From QYOJ01 sp043810345 (lineage in GTDB: Bacteria > Bacteroidota > Bacteroidia > Bacteroidales > FEN-979), in the NCBI GenBank assembly GCA_043810345.1, contig JBDROF010000016.1, forward strand, positions 45,709 to 109,708: a stretch of DNA of 64,000 bases, written 5' to 3'. A program made the translations under genes and the position numbers. Positions 52,026 through 60,829 of the stretch are shown in pieces. Within the stretch, counting starts at the first letter, position 1. The number at the start of each line of letters is the position of its first letter. The notes under the pieces are model-generated. The model saw nothing but the letters and a program-made list of their open reading frames with translations, did not search any database and was not told the origin of the DNA.

Positions 52026-52711
52026 TGTCCTTTCGGTTTGCAGAGGGAGAGATTCTGCTGATCAACAAGCCATACAAGTGGACCTCATTTGATGTGGTGA
52101 ACAACCTGCGTTATTTCCTGAAATCAAAGCTAGGCATTACAAAGATCAAAATCGGTCATGCCGGAACCCTTGACCCTCTGGCAACCGGCCTGTTGATTCT
52201 TTGTACAGGGAAGCTCACTAAAAAAATTGAGGAGTTCAAAGCGTTCGATAAGGAGTATAAAGGGGTGTTTACTATGGGAGCTACCACTCCATCGTTTGAT
52301 CTGGAGACGGAGATAGATCATCGCTACCTCGTCGACCAGATCACGGAAAAGATGATCCGGGAGACAGCTGGTCGCTTCACCGGAAAGCAGATGCAGGTTC
52401 CTCCCAGTTTCTCAGCTGTTAAATTCAGGGGAAAAAGGGCATACGAGTATGCCCGGCAAGATGAGGAAGTAGACCTGGCCCCAAAAGCCATTGAGATTTC
52501 AACATTTGAGATAACCAGGATCGATATGCCGGAACTCCATTTCCGGATTACCTGCAGCAAGGGAACTTACATCCGGGCGCTGGCTAGGGATTTTGGGAAG
52601 GCATTAAACAACGGAGCCTACCTGAATGCGTTGTGCCGCACCCGGATAGGGCCCTATCATTTACGGGATGCCTGGGAACTGGAAGACCTAAAAAAACTGT
52701 TATCTTTGTAA
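52025..52711 (+). CDS. truB: tRNA pseudouridine-55 synthase
   Basis: Makes pseudouridine 55 in the T loop of tRNAs. The 228 residues contain NKPYKWTSFDVVNNLR, the catalytic GHAGTLDPLATGLL with the nucleophilic Asp, and the C-terminal TCSKGTYIRALARDFG. The length is typical of the short Bacteroidota form without an extended PUA domain. The start overlaps the uppP stop. The last codons contain the -7 box of tadA. Confidence 0.96.
   Translation: MSFRFAEGEILLINKPYKWTSFDVVNNLRYFLKSKLGITKIKIGHAGTLDPLATGLLILCTGKLTKKIEEFKAFDKEYKGVFTMGATTPSFDLETEIDHRYLVDQITEKMIRETAGRFTGKQMQVPPSFSAVKFRGKRAYEYARQDEEVDLAPKAIEISTFEITRIDMPELHFRITCSKGTYIRALARDFGKALNNGAYLNALCRTRIGPYHLRDAWELEDLKKLLSL
52701..52708 (+). promoter_or_regulatory. 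-7 box for tadA
   Basis: TATCTTTG, exact TAnnTTTG, inside the last codons of truB and 21 bp before the tadA ATG. Confidence 0.55.
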
Positions 52712-52729
52712 ACCCTGCTTGGTTTTACA

Positions 52730-53212
52730 ATGGCCGATTTTGTCACCTTGACCTCTGGCACTTCATACGAACTCTTTTCTGACGAGTACTTTATGAACGA
52801 AGCGCTCAAAGAGGCAGTCAAGGCCTTCGACAAGCTAGAAGTACCGGTAGGAGCGGTGATTGTTTGTGACAACGAGATACTGGCCCGCGCCCACAATCTC
52901 ACCGAGACCCTGAACGACGTAACCGCCCACGCAGAGATGCAGGCATTCACGGCAGCCGCTTCCGGACTGGGAGGAAAATACCTGAATGAATGTACCCTCT
53001 ACGTTACCCTTGAACCATGTGTGATGTGTGCCGGAGCAGCACTCTGGACGCAAATCGGGCGGATTATCTTCGGAGCCGATGACGAAAAACGGGGCTATAG
53101 ATTGGTTAACCATCCATTACTTCACCCGAAAACAGAAGTGACATCCGGAGTTCTTGCAGATCAATGCAGCACCTTGCTGAAAGTATTTTTTAAGAAGCAG
53201 AGAATAGTCTAA
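52730..53212 (+). CDS. tadA: tRNA-specific adenosine deaminase / nucleoside deaminase
   Basis: Zinc-dependent deaminase; TadA converts A34 to inosine in tRNA-Arg(ACG). The 160 residues carry the metal and proton-shuttle motif TAHAEMQAF and the PCxxC motif LEPCVMCAGA, followed by IIFGADDEKRGY. The fold also covers guanine and other nucleoside deaminases, but the HAE...PCVMCAGA pattern and size favour TadA. There is an N-terminal extension of about 15 residues before the deaminase helix. The gene converges on the small protein at 53224. Confidence 0.88.
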   Translation: MADFVTLTSGTSYELFSDEYFMNEALKEAVKAFDKLEVPVGAVIVCDNEILARAHNLTETLNDVTAHAEMQAFTAAASGLGGKYLNECTLYVTLEPCVMCAGAALWTQIGRIIFGADDEKRGYRLVNHPLLHPKTEVTSGVLADQCSTLLKVFFKKQRIV

Positions 53213-53219
53213 CATTCCA

Positions 53220-53261
53220 CGTCTCACGTCTCACGTCTCACCTCTTTCGTCCCTCGCCCTT
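53220..53261. repeat. Heptamer array CGTCTCA between tadA and the small protein gene
   Basis: Three perfect CGTCTCA units then CCTCTTT, CGTCCCT, CGCCCTT. The array reaches into the 3' end of the 84-residue gene and encodes its charged tail (TKEVRRET). Confidence 0.85.
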
Positions 53262-53478
53262 TCTTCCACGCTGCCCACGCCTTCCTTCCCCCATAGGTGG
53301 CGCCCAGCGCCAGCAGGATCCCAAGCCCACCATCAATTGGAGCGCCTGCTGGTGCATTGCCGTTCTGACCATGGCTGGCGGGTGGGGGAGGTGGACCGGG
53401 TGGATCAGCCGAAACGAAAAAGGGAACACCTGTCCACAAGACTAAACCAACTATAAAAATTTTCCAATTCGTTTTCAT
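53224..53478 (-). CDS. Small exported protein with PID-CTERM-like end
   Basis: An 84-residue protein: signal peptide (about 1-25, MKTNWKIFIVGLVLWTGVPFFVSA), a Pro/Gly-rich linker (PPGPPPPPASHGQ), then PIDGGLGILLALGATYGGRKAW, a PI/VDGG motif with a single hydrophobic helix and basic residues. That layout matches the small Bacteroidota proteins with a PID-type C-terminal sorting motif; family recognition is by pattern only. The final ~9 residues come from a heptamer repeat. It lies 24 bp downstream of the large T9SS gene on the same strand and is probably co-transcribed. Confidence 0.65.
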   Translation of the reverse strand: MKTNWKIFIVGLVLWTGVPFFVSADPPGPPPPPASHGQNGNAPAGAPIDGGLGILLALGATYGGRKAWAAWKKGRGTKEVRRET

Positions 53479-53502
53479 CGATTATTTTGTTATTGTTTAT
53501 TA

Positions 53503-55968
53503 TCAATTTGTTGTGCTTTCAATATAGATTTTACTTGAAACCGAACCTTCACTACAGGTCAGTTTTACGATGAAGATACCGGCCGGAAGGTCTGTTTCAA
53601 TCGCGGGGTGAAAGGTATCCACGTGTGCAGAAAGCACCAGATTCCCTTTCATATCAAACAGACAGACTGGGGTGATGAGCGTACAGTTTTCAAGTCCATG
53701 GAAAATGATCCGGTTCTGTTCTGTCGAGATACCGATTCCCTGCATGGGTTCTTCTTCCTTTTCACCGGCCGGATTACCGATGCGGATCATAAACCGGTCA
53801 GGATCGAATCCGGCAGAAGCGGTAAAGGAATACTCCGGGTCACTTCTCAGATCGACCAGGTTTTGCTCAAGATGATCCTCCAGGTATAGATCTTCGCCCA
53901 ATGGAAAGCTCTCCTGCCCCTCCACCAGGAACCGGTATTCTCCTGCTACCCCGGCAATAAATCCCAGAGGCAGAATCAATCCACCTGTGGGGGAGGGGCA
54001 CACATTCACGGAGAGATAGGCCTCCCCGTCGATCCAGAAGAGTTGAGGGGCATCCGGAGCGCCATACAACTTCTGTACATCCTGAAGCGGGTCAAAACCG
54101 GCCGAAGCGGAATCCTGCAGCGATACCACAGCCCCATCACTCCGTGAACCATAAAAAAGCGAAACCGTAAGGGTATTCACAGGAGCAGTTTTGTAGAATG
54201 GCTGCATGGCATGCACGCGTGAGGAGGTGGGAATGGTGAGCGTTGGATCAGGGCCGTTTGCATGCACAAAAAATCCCTGCATAGCCGGAATGATCCCATC
54301 AATCAGAGTCCCCACACTCCCATTCCAGCTTTTGTAATTACCGGCTTCACCATCCCACACCCAGATCGCGTTATCGACATTGCTCTTCACCCAGCTACCG
54401 ATTTCCGCATACAATGCCGATGAATAAGGATTTCCAATGAGGTTAAATCCTGCATAATCTCCTTCAGTATACGTGATCGCCGGCAACAGCTCCCCGGTAT
54501 TCAGAGTACCGCTGAAAGCTTTCAAAGTGTCCTCGGAATAGGCTACCAGGTATCCGGTCCCGGGAATGAAATTCCGGTTGTCGCCCGGCTGAAACGAGGT
54601 ATTCCAGTTGCCGGATGTATCCTTACAGTTGATCCAGGCGCCGGCAGGCTCGTCCCAGCGGTAAAAGTCGGTATCAGCTTCAGGAGGATTCCCGACAAAC
54701 TCAGGCTGAATTGCCTGGTTTGTCACCGGTGAAGACAGCATATGATACCTGGAATCATCGGGATTCAAATATTTTTTAATGTACCGCTCTACCCTGACGG
54801 TACCGGAACCGCTGGTAGTTCCCTCGGCAATCCACGAAGCGGTTGCACCGGAATCGGCAGGGGATCTTAAAATCAGGCATTCGTTCCCGGCAAGGAGACA
54901 GCTCCCCGACACCGTGACCTCCTGTCCGGCATCTACTTCCAGCACCGCACCGGATTCGATGTCGAGATCACCCCCGATGGTCATATCGGTCGAAATGGTT
55001 TTCGTTCCGGTTCCTGAAAGGATCAGATGATGGTAGTTTGCCGGATTCCCCACTGTTTGAGCCGTATCACCGGAGTAGATCACAGTAGATCCGGAGAGGA
55101 AATTATAGGTGTTGTTGGTAAACCCGATCTCTCCCCAGTCGGCCGCAGTAAGGTTCAGGGTGCCTCCATCCGCTAGAGTGAACGTGTGGCCGGAGGCCCC
55201 GCTGTTTGGACAGCTGATCGATGCCGTTTCGATAACACCGCCTCCATTGATGATCACAGAAACCGGGTTGGCCGAATTGCTGTTGGTGAGGTAGAGGATA
55301 CCGGAGACCCGAAGCAATCCGCTTACTGTAATGGAACCTCCACCGGTGGTGCTGCCGGCTCCGTTGATCCCGTCGATAGCCACGTTACCGGTCGTGATAC
55401 CATCCCCAATGACATCCAGTGTGTCACCGGTATCGATAAGGAGCTGGAACACAGTACCGGATCTGTTATTATACAACGCTGTTCCCCCGTATCGCAGCCG
55501 GATGTTCATATAGATCCCAACCGTGGACGTAATGTTAACATTGTTGTTTTTCCGGATCCGGGCGGCATCGAAGGTTCCGTTTCCTGCCAGGTTACAGGTT
55601 TCGCCTTCGATGTTGAAGCTGATCAGGTCATAGGTATCCCCGTTGCCGATATGGCCTTCACAAAGAATGTTCCCATAGAGGTTGATATAACGTGGATTGG
55701 AGCCCGTATTGGAATTGTTTGTATATACTTTTCCCCCATTGTTTACAGTGAGGTTTTGGCAACTCTTACCGCTCGACTCCACCACCACGGTATGCCCGTT
55801 CAGGATGGTTACATGGTCAGAGGATCCGGGCACAACGCCCCCCACCCAGGTGGAGGTGCTTCCCCAGTTCCCCGACTGCGCCGATTCTATGTCGGCAGCG
55901 CCTGCTAAACCCGGCCACCACCAGCATACCGCCAGCAGAAAAACCGGAATAAGTCCAACTCGTTTCAT
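53503..55968 (-). CDS. T9SS-exported protein with G8-like beta-helix region
   Basis: An 821-residue secreted protein, function unknown. Signal peptide at about 1-24. The N-terminal GNWGSTSTWVGGVVPGSSDHVTILNGHTVVV is G8-like; about 60-370 is a right-handed beta-helix-like region of short Gly/Asn/Thr-rich strands. About 385-600 is the module often seen before sorting domains (YHMLSSPV, NFIPGTGYLVAY, NLIGNPYSSAL, AMQGFFVHA). The C-terminal ~85 residues (NRIIFHGLENCTLITPVCLFDMKGNLVL...AGIFIVKL) form a type A T9SS sorting domain. Surface display or release is expected. Confidence 0.85.
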   Translation of the reverse strand: MKRVGLIPVFLLAVCWWWPGLAGAADIESAQSGNWGSTSTWVGGVVPGSSDHVTILNGHTVVVESSGKSCQNLTVNNGGKVYTNNSNTGSNPRYINLYGNILCEGHIGNGDTYDLISFNIEGETCNLAGNGTFDAARIRKNNNVNITSTVGIYMNIRLRYGGTALYNNRSGTVFQLLIDTGDTLDVIGDGITTGNVAIDGINGAGSTTGGGSITVSGLLRVSGILYLTNSNSANPVSVIINGGGVIETASISCPNSGASGHTFTLADGGTLNLTAADWGEIGFTNNTYNFLSGSTVIYSGDTAQTVGNPANYHHLILSGTGTKTISTDMTIGGDLDIESGAVLEVDAGQEVTVSGSCLLAGNECLILRSPADSGATASWIAEGTTSGSGTVRVERYIKKYLNPDDSRYHMLSSPVTNQAIQPEFVGNPPEADTDFYRWDEPAGAWINCKDTSGNWNTSFQPGDNRNFIPGTGYLVAYSEDTLKAFSGTLNTGELLPAITYTEGDYAGFNLIGNPYSSALYAEIGSWVKSNVDNAIWVWDGEAGNYKSWNGSVGTLIDGIIPAMQGFFVHANGPDPTLTIPTSSRVHAMQPFYKTAPVNTLTVSLFYGSRSDGAVVSLQDSASAGFDPLQDVQKLYGAPDAPQLFWIDGEAYLSVNVCPSPTGGLILPLGFIAGVAGEYRFLVEGQESFPLGEDLYLEDHLEQNLVDLRSDPEYSFTASAGFDPDRFMIRIGNPAGEKEEEPMQGIGISTEQNRIIFHGLENCTLITPVCLFDMKGNLVLSAHVDTFHPAIETDLPAGIFIVKLTCSEGSVSSKIYIESTTN

Positions 55969-56044
55969 AGGAATTTTTTGACATTAATCGGGTTTAGGGG
56001 CAAAAGGTTATACGTCGGAGATGAAATTTTTTTAAAAAAGATAA

Positions 56045-56052
56045 TATATTTG
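56045..56052 (+). promoter_or_regulatory. -7 box for the HD-domain gene
   Basis: TATATTTG, exact TAnnTTTG, 34 bp before the ATG at 56087. Confidence 0.5.
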
Positions 56053-56086
56053 TTTTTTAAACTATTAAAATCTAATAAAAACAGCC

Positions 56087-56647
56087 ATGTCATTGACCAG
56101 AGAACAAGCCTTGAATCTCCTTCAGACTTACGTTAAAAACGAAAAGATGATCGCGCACTCTCTAGCCTCTGAAGCAGTACTAAGAGGGTTGGCCCGAAAA
56201 CTTGGCCGCGATGAGGAAAAATGGGGGATGGCAGGATTACTGCATGACCTGGATGTGGAGATCACCAACGCCGAGCCAACCGTGCATGGCACCCAAACAG
56301 ATGTGCTGCTGAAGGATTATGATATGGATCCTGAAATCCTGGATGCCATCCGGATGCACAACGAGTGTTCTTCGGGGAAGAACCGCAGCACCGAATTCCA
56401 ATATGCCCTGGCTGCCGGGGAAACGATCACCGGGCTGATCTTTGCCACTACGTATGTGTATCCGGATAAGAAGCTGGCCAACGTGAAACCAAAATCAGTG
56501 GTAAAGCGGATGAAGGAAAAGGCCTTTGCAGCCTCAGTCAGCCGGGAAAATATCCTGGAATGTGAAAAAATCGGAATTCCCTTGCCTGAATTTGCCACCC
56601 TGGCGATCGAATCCATGTTGCCGGTGGCGGAAGAAATTGACCTGTGA
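56087..56647 (+). CDS. HD-domain (HDIG) hydrolase-like protein
   Basis: A 186-residue HD-superfamily protein. The metal ligands are His in KMIAHSLASEAV, His-Asp in AGLLHDLDVEI and His in AIRMHNEC. The substrate is unknown: small stand-alone HDIG proteins act on phosphates or nucleotides, and nothing here narrows it down. Its stop TGA directly abuts the convergent gene's stop (TGATCA). Confidence 0.85.
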   Translation: MSLTREQALNLLQTYVKNEKMIAHSLASEAVLRGLARKLGRDEEKWGMAGLLHDLDVEITNAEPTVHGTQTDVLLKDYDMDPEILDAIRMHNECSSGKNRSTEFQYALAAGETITGLIFATTYVYPDKKLANVKPKSVVKRMKEKAFAASVSRENILECEKIGIPLPEFATLAIESMLPVAEEIDL

Positions 56648-57301
56648 TCAAATCTGCCTGCTACGCTGTATCTCATCCGACTCCAGCACATGGATCCCCG
56701 GTCTCGATTCCCGGGCACACCGGATCATGGCCAGCGCCACGGTTTCAGCCGAAACAGCCCGGTATTTTCTCAGTGAACCGTGCAGAAATGGATTCACCAG
56801 TTTAAAGAAGGCTTTTCCAACCTCTTCTCCAAACCGCCTTTCTTCCCGGTTACCAAGCAACATCGATGGACGAAGAATATAGATAGAAGGAATGGAACAG
56901 GCTTTCACCTTCTCTTCCATCTCTCCTTTGGTGCGTAAATAAAAGTTACGGGATGCAGGATTGGCCCCAATGGAGGAGATCACCAGGAAATTTTTAATCC
57001 CAGACCGTTCTGCCAGTTTGGCGAAATTCACCACGTGGGTTACATCAACCATCCGGAAGGCCTCTTTTGTTTTTTCTTTCCGGATCGTAGTTCCCAGGCA
57101 ACAATAGATATGATCTGCCTTGGCTTTAGGGATATCTGGTAGTTCATCAAAGGCAAGCACCATCTCGGTGAAAGTTCGATCAACAGACAGGGAAGGTCTT
57201 CTGACCCACGTTTCAATCTCCTTGTACAGATTACATGAAACGAGTTGATCCAACAAGGTTTTCCCGACTAGTCCCGATGCTCCAATGAGGATGGCTTTCA
57301 T
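56648..57301 (-). CDS. NAD(P)-binding Rossmann protein (HTATIP2/YbjT-like)
   Basis: A 217-residue atypical short-chain dehydrogenase-like protein. The dinucleotide loop is GASGLVG (about 7-13); CCLGTTIRKEKTKEAFRMVDVTHV is shared with HTATIP2-type proteins, SSIGANPASRNFYLRTKGEMEE holds the SxxxYxxK-like region, and ILRPSMLLGNREE follows. The ATG at 57301 (MKAILIGASG) is chosen over an upstream in-frame start because the nucleotide-binding strand begins there. The substrate is unknown. Divergent from the barrel gene at 57389. Confidence 0.83.
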   Translation of the reverse strand: MKAILIGASGLVGKTLLDQLVSCNLYKEIETWVRRPSLSVDRTFTEMVLAFDELPDIPKAKADHIYCCLGTTIRKEKTKEAFRMVDVTHVVNFAKLAERSGIKNFLVISSIGANPASRNFYLRTKGEMEEKVKACSIPSIYILRPSMLLGNREERRFGEEVGKAFFKLVNPFLHGSLRKYRAVSAETVALAMIRCARESRPGIHVLESDEIQRSRQI

Positions 57302-57356
57302 GATGATGGTACGGTGATAGCCACAAATATCAACATTCACCTTCCATAAAAAGTTC

Positions 57357-57364
57357 TATTTTTG
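57357..57364 (+). promoter_or_regulatory. -7 box for the right-end cluster
   Basis: TATTTTTG, exact TAnnTTTG, 24 bp before the ATG at 57389. It is the only good promoter before the run of same-strand genes that reaches the window edge, apart from the box at 59340. Confidence 0.5.
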
Positions 57365-57388
57365 CAAACAAATGTTGAAAATACCGGA

Positions 57389-58087
57389 ATGAAAAAACTT
57401 CTCTCTGTGATCGTTGTAATCTGTTCACTGGGGACACTCCAGGGACAGAATAGCCTCAGCCTCGCTGCAGGATACCTGTTCACCCATACCAGTGTTGCTG
57501 AATATAAGCGGCCCGACTATAATTACTACCTGCTCAATTACGTCTCTCTCGATCCCGACAGGAGCTCGTTTCATGCCTCCCTCACAGCTGATCTGGATCT
57601 TGGGAACCGCTTTTATCTCTCTACCGGAGTGCACTATCAGCAGATGGGGATCACAAACATTAGTTTCAGCGACACCCTGAATGATTACTATTCCTATAAA
57701 GCCAACCAGCATTACCTGGGCTGGTCACTCCTGTTGAAATATCACTATCACTTCCGTGAAAGTAAGTGTGGGATCTTTGCAGGGGTTGGTCCGAAGGTCG
57801 ATTTTGCTGTCGGATATCTCAATATTGCAGAACAGGCCCCATTCCGGGCACGGGATTCGATGACCCCTTTTGCTCGCTTTAATACGGTTGATTTCTCCAT
57901 TGCGATAGAGGCAGGAACAACTTATCGTCTGGGTCCTGGAACCCTCTTTGCAAAAGTCAATTACTTTCAGGGATTGAGCGATGTGTTACGGGATGATTAC
58001 GTCGTGGGAAAAACCATCTCTGTGGGTGTGGATGTCGGATACACCCTGCCACTGGAACAGATCAGGTTTTCAGGAAAGAATAAATAG
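57389..58087 (+). CDS. Predicted outer-membrane beta-barrel protein
   Basis: A 232-residue protein with signal peptide (MKKLLSVIVVICSLGTLQGQ) and amphipathic beta strands rich in Tyr/Phe with short turns (FYLSTGVHYQQMGITNISF, LGWSLLLKYHYHF, CGIFAGVGPKVDF, TISVGVDVGYTLPL), typical of OmpA/OmpW-like eight-stranded porin-family barrels in Bacteroidota (outer membrane beta-barrel, PorT-like). I do not recognise a specific function. It is first in a rightward run and 23 bp before the first propeller gene. ATG 57389 is chosen for the signal peptide. Confidence 0.75.
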   Translation: MKKLLSVIVVICSLGTLQGQNSLSLAAGYLFTHTSVAEYKRPDYNYYLLNYVSLDPDRSSFHASLTADLDLGNRFYLSTGVHYQQMGITNISFSDTLNDYYSYKANQHYLGWSLLLKYHYHFRESKCGIFAGVGPKVDFAVGYLNIAEQAPFRARDSMTPFARFNTVDFSIAIEAGTTYRLGPGTLFAKVNYFQGLSDVLRDDYVVGKTISVGVDVGYTLPLEQIRFSGKNK

Positions 58088-58110
58088 AAATAAACATAAA
58101 AGCACTTACC

Positions 58111-59328
58111 ATGAACAGATTTCTTACCTTGGTTCTTTGCATCCTGTTGTTCAGCGGAGAGCTGATGACCCAGGAAATTGTACAATGGCGTGGCCCGCAC
58201 CGTGACGGGAAATACCCGGCTACTGGTCTCATGAAATCATGGCCTGAAGGAGGCCCCACCCTTCTCTGGCACGTCGATGGCTTGGGTCAGGGTCATTCCT
58301 CCGCAACAGTTACGGATGACAGGATTTACATTAGCGGAACCCTTGAAGAGACCGGATACATCTTCTGTTTTTCTGGCGATGGGAAACTACTCTGGAAAGT
58401 CCCTTACGGAAAAGAGTGGACCGAAAGCTGGCCGGGCACCCGGAGTACTCCTCTCTATGTGGATGGTAAACTTTATATGATGAGTGGTTTTGGCAAGCTG
58501 TTCTGTATGGATGCCAGTTCCGGTAATTTTCTCTGGAAGGTTGATCTCTTCAGCGATTACGACGGACGCAACATCAAATGGGGTATTACCGAAAACTTCC
58601 TGGTCGATGAAGATGTACTATATTGTGCGCCCGGCGGGGAGAAAAATAATGTGGTCGCTCTCGACCGGAACACCGGGAAACTTATCTGGTCCTGCACCGG
58701 CAACAAAGAGGTCAGCGCCTATTGCTCCCCTCTGCTGATCAAACTTCCGAAGCGGAATGTGCTGGTAACTCAGACTGCTAATTCCATTCTAGGAATTGAC
58801 GCAAAAGACGGAACGCTGCTCTGGTCGCATCCCCAGACCAATAAATGGTCGGTCCATGCCAACACTCCCTATTATCAGGATGGATATCTTTATTGCGTTT
58901 CCGGGTACGGCAAAGGAGGAGTGCAGCTGAAACTGGCCGCCGATGGCTCAGCCAAACAGGAGATGTGGCGCAACACCTCGATCGATAACCGGATGGGCGG
59001 GTTTGTGGTTCTTGGTGATCGGATCTACGGATCAGACGATTCCAACAAAGGATGGTTTGCAGTTGACTGGGAAACCGGTCAGGATATTTATGAAGAGAAC
59101 ATGCCAGGCAGAGGGGTGATTATCTGCGCCGATGGAATGTTTTACTGTTACAACGACACCGGAGAATTTGCCCTGGTAAAGCCCACCCCTTCAGCCTTCG
59201 AAAAAACAAGCTCCTTTGAAGTCCCTTATGGCGATGCCCAACATTGGGCACATCCTGTGATCAGCAAAGGGATTTTATACGTCAGGCACGGAGATGCGCT
59301 GATGGCATTTGACATACGTGAAAGATAG
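58111..59328 (+). CDS. Exported PQQ-type beta-propeller protein
   Basis: A 405-residue protein with a signal peptide (MNRFLTLVLCILLFSGELMTQ). WRGPHRDGKY near the mature N-terminus and repeats such as LLWKVPYGKEW, GNFLWKVDL, GKLIWSC and GTLLWSHPQ, each with a D/G-rich turn, mark a PQQ-like (BamB-like) eight-bladed beta-propeller. Residues that would bind PQQ or a metal cannot be assigned by eye, so an enzyme (quinoprotein dehydrogenase) and a scaffold are both possible. It shares the cluster with a second propeller, an NHL propeller and Fe-S proteins. Confidence 0.82.
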   Translation: MNRFLTLVLCILLFSGELMTQEIVQWRGPHRDGKYPATGLMKSWPEGGPTLLWHVDGLGQGHSSATVTDDRIYISGTLEETGYIFCFSGDGKLLWKVPYGKEWTESWPGTRSTPLYVDGKLYMMSGFGKLFCMDASSGNFLWKVDLFSDYDGRNIKWGITENFLVDEDVLYCAPGGEKNNVVALDRNTGKLIWSCTGNKEVSAYCSPLLIKLPKRNVLVTQTANSILGIDAKDGTLLWSHPQTNKWSVHANTPYYQDGYLYCVSGYGKGGVQLKLAADGSAKQEMWRNTSIDNRMGGFVVLGDRIYGSDDSNKGWFAVDWETGQDIYEENMPGRGVIICADGMFYCYNDTGEFALVKPTPSAFEKTSSFEVPYGDAQHWAHPVISKGILYVRHGDALMAFDIRER

Positions 59329-59339
59329 CCAAAAGCAGT

Positions 59340-59347
59340 TATCTTTG
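59340..59347 (+). promoter_or_regulatory. -7 box directly before a GTG start
   Basis: TATCTTTG, exact TAnnTTTG. It ends 4 bp before the GTG at 59352, so transcription would begin at or near the start codon (leaderless message), unless the box is fortuitous. Confidence 0.4.
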
Positions 59348-59351
59348 TGAG

Positions 59352-60788
59352 GTGACATCACCAAAAAAGTACGTATTTACTTACGTTCCGTATGTGGTTG
59401 TTGTTCTTGCCACCGGAGTGATAACCTGGTGGTTTTTACACAACCCGGTACAATCCTTTTCACTGGCTGTGCCTGGCATGGATAACCGCACCGATGACCC
59501 TGCCCGGGCAACAGAAACGATCCATATTGGAGAATTTTTCGAACATACTGGAGAGGCGGCATCCGTTCCGGGTACACGGTGGCCTCGTTTCCGGGGAGCC
59601 GATCTCGATAATATCAGCAAAGAACGAATTCCCCTGATTGATTCCTGGGGGTCTTCGGGCCCTGATATCCTCTGGAAGCTGGAACTGGGAGAAGGACATG
59701 CCGCTCCGGCCGTTTACGATGGACGGATCTACCTGCTCGATTATGATGAAGTCCTGAAACAGGATGCCCTTCGTTGTCTCTCTCTTGAAACCGGTGAAGA
59801 GCTCTGGCGCAGGTCCTATCGTATACACCTGAAACGAAATCATGGGCGATCACGAACAGTTCCTGCTGTAAGCGAGAAGCACATAGTCACCATCGGACCC
59901 CGTTGTCAGGTGATGTGTGTGGAGAGGCAATCAGGTGATTTGTTGTGGGGGATTGATCTGGAAAAAGCGTATGGAACAGAGGTCCCTTTCTGGTATACCG
60001 GCCAATGTCCGCTGATCGTTAATGATACGACCATCATTGCTGTAGGCGGTTCATCCCTGATGATCGGGGTGGATTGCAAAACAGGCAACATTGCCTGGGA
60101 AACACCCAACCCAAATGGCTGGAAGATGTCCCATGCGTCGGTGATGCCGATGAGCTTCAAGGGAAAGAAGATGTATATCTATCCTGCGATCGGAGGGGTG
60201 TGTGGAATATCCGCAGAAGGTCAGGATCAAGGTCAGATACTTTGGGAAAACCTGGAGTTTTCTCCCTCGGTAGTAACTCCCTCACCGGTTGTCCTTGATC
60301 GGGGCAGGATTTTTCTTACAGCCGGCTATGGGTACGGTGGAGCTGTGATGCAGGTCAAAGAGCAAAATGGAATATTTTCAGCTGAGATAACACAGCGATA
60401 CAAACCATCGGAGGGGCTGGCATCGGAGCAACAAACGCCTGTGTATTATAACGGACACCTCTTTGCCATCATGCCCAAAGATGCCGGGGGATTGCGGAAT
60501 GAATTTGTCTGTGCCAATCCAGATAATCTGAAGGAGATGGTAATGCGCAGCGGGAAAACAGAACGGTTTGGTCTGGGACCCTATATCATTGCTGATGGCA
60601 AATTTTTTATCCTGAACGACGATGGAGAAATGACCATCGCGAAACTCTCTGCCCGCCAGTTCACCGTGCTCGACCGGGCACGGATCATTGACGGGCAGGA
60701 CTCCTGGGGACCGATCGCGATCACCGGAGGGTACCTGCTGATGCGGGATTCAAAACACCTGGTATGTTTGAGGGTAAGAGCTAACTAA
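59352..60788 (+). CDS. Membrane-anchored PQQ-type beta-propeller protein
   Basis: A 478-residue paralogue of the preceding protein. An N-terminal membrane anchor (about 10-30, YVPYVVVVLATGVITWWFL) is followed by a ~45-residue linker, then RWPRFRGADLDNISKE, the same opening motif as the WRGP of its neighbour, and propeller repeats (DILWKLELGEGH, EELWRRSYR, GDLLWGIDL, GNIAWETPNPNGW, QILWENLEF). The start is GTG 59352; no ATG precedes the anchor. The propeller would face the periplasm. No catalytic function can be read from the sequence. Confidence 0.8.
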   Translation: MTSPKKYVFTYVPYVVVVLATGVITWWFLHNPVQSFSLAVPGMDNRTDDPARATETIHIGEFFEHTGEAASVPGTRWPRFRGADLDNISKERIPLIDSWGSSGPDILWKLELGEGHAAPAVYDGRIYLLDYDEVLKQDALRCLSLETGEELWRRSYRIHLKRNHGRSRTVPAVSEKHIVTIGPRCQVMCVERQSGDLLWGIDLEKAYGTEVPFWYTGQCPLIVNDTTIIAVGGSSLMIGVDCKTGNIAWETPNPNGWKMSHASVMPMSFKGKKMYIYPAIGGVCGISAEGQDQGQILWENLEFSPSVVTPSPVVLDRGRIFLTAGYGYGGAVMQVKEQNGIFSAEITQRYKPSEGLASEQQTPVYYNGHLFAIMPKDAGGLRNEFVCANPDNLKEMVMRSGKTERFGLGPYIIADGKFFILNDDGEMTIAKLSARQFTVLDRARIIDGQDSWGPIAITGGYLLMRDSKHLVCLRVRAN

Positions 60789-60829
60789 GAGAAAACAGAT
60801 TAGTTGACGTTGAACTAAATGGAACAACG

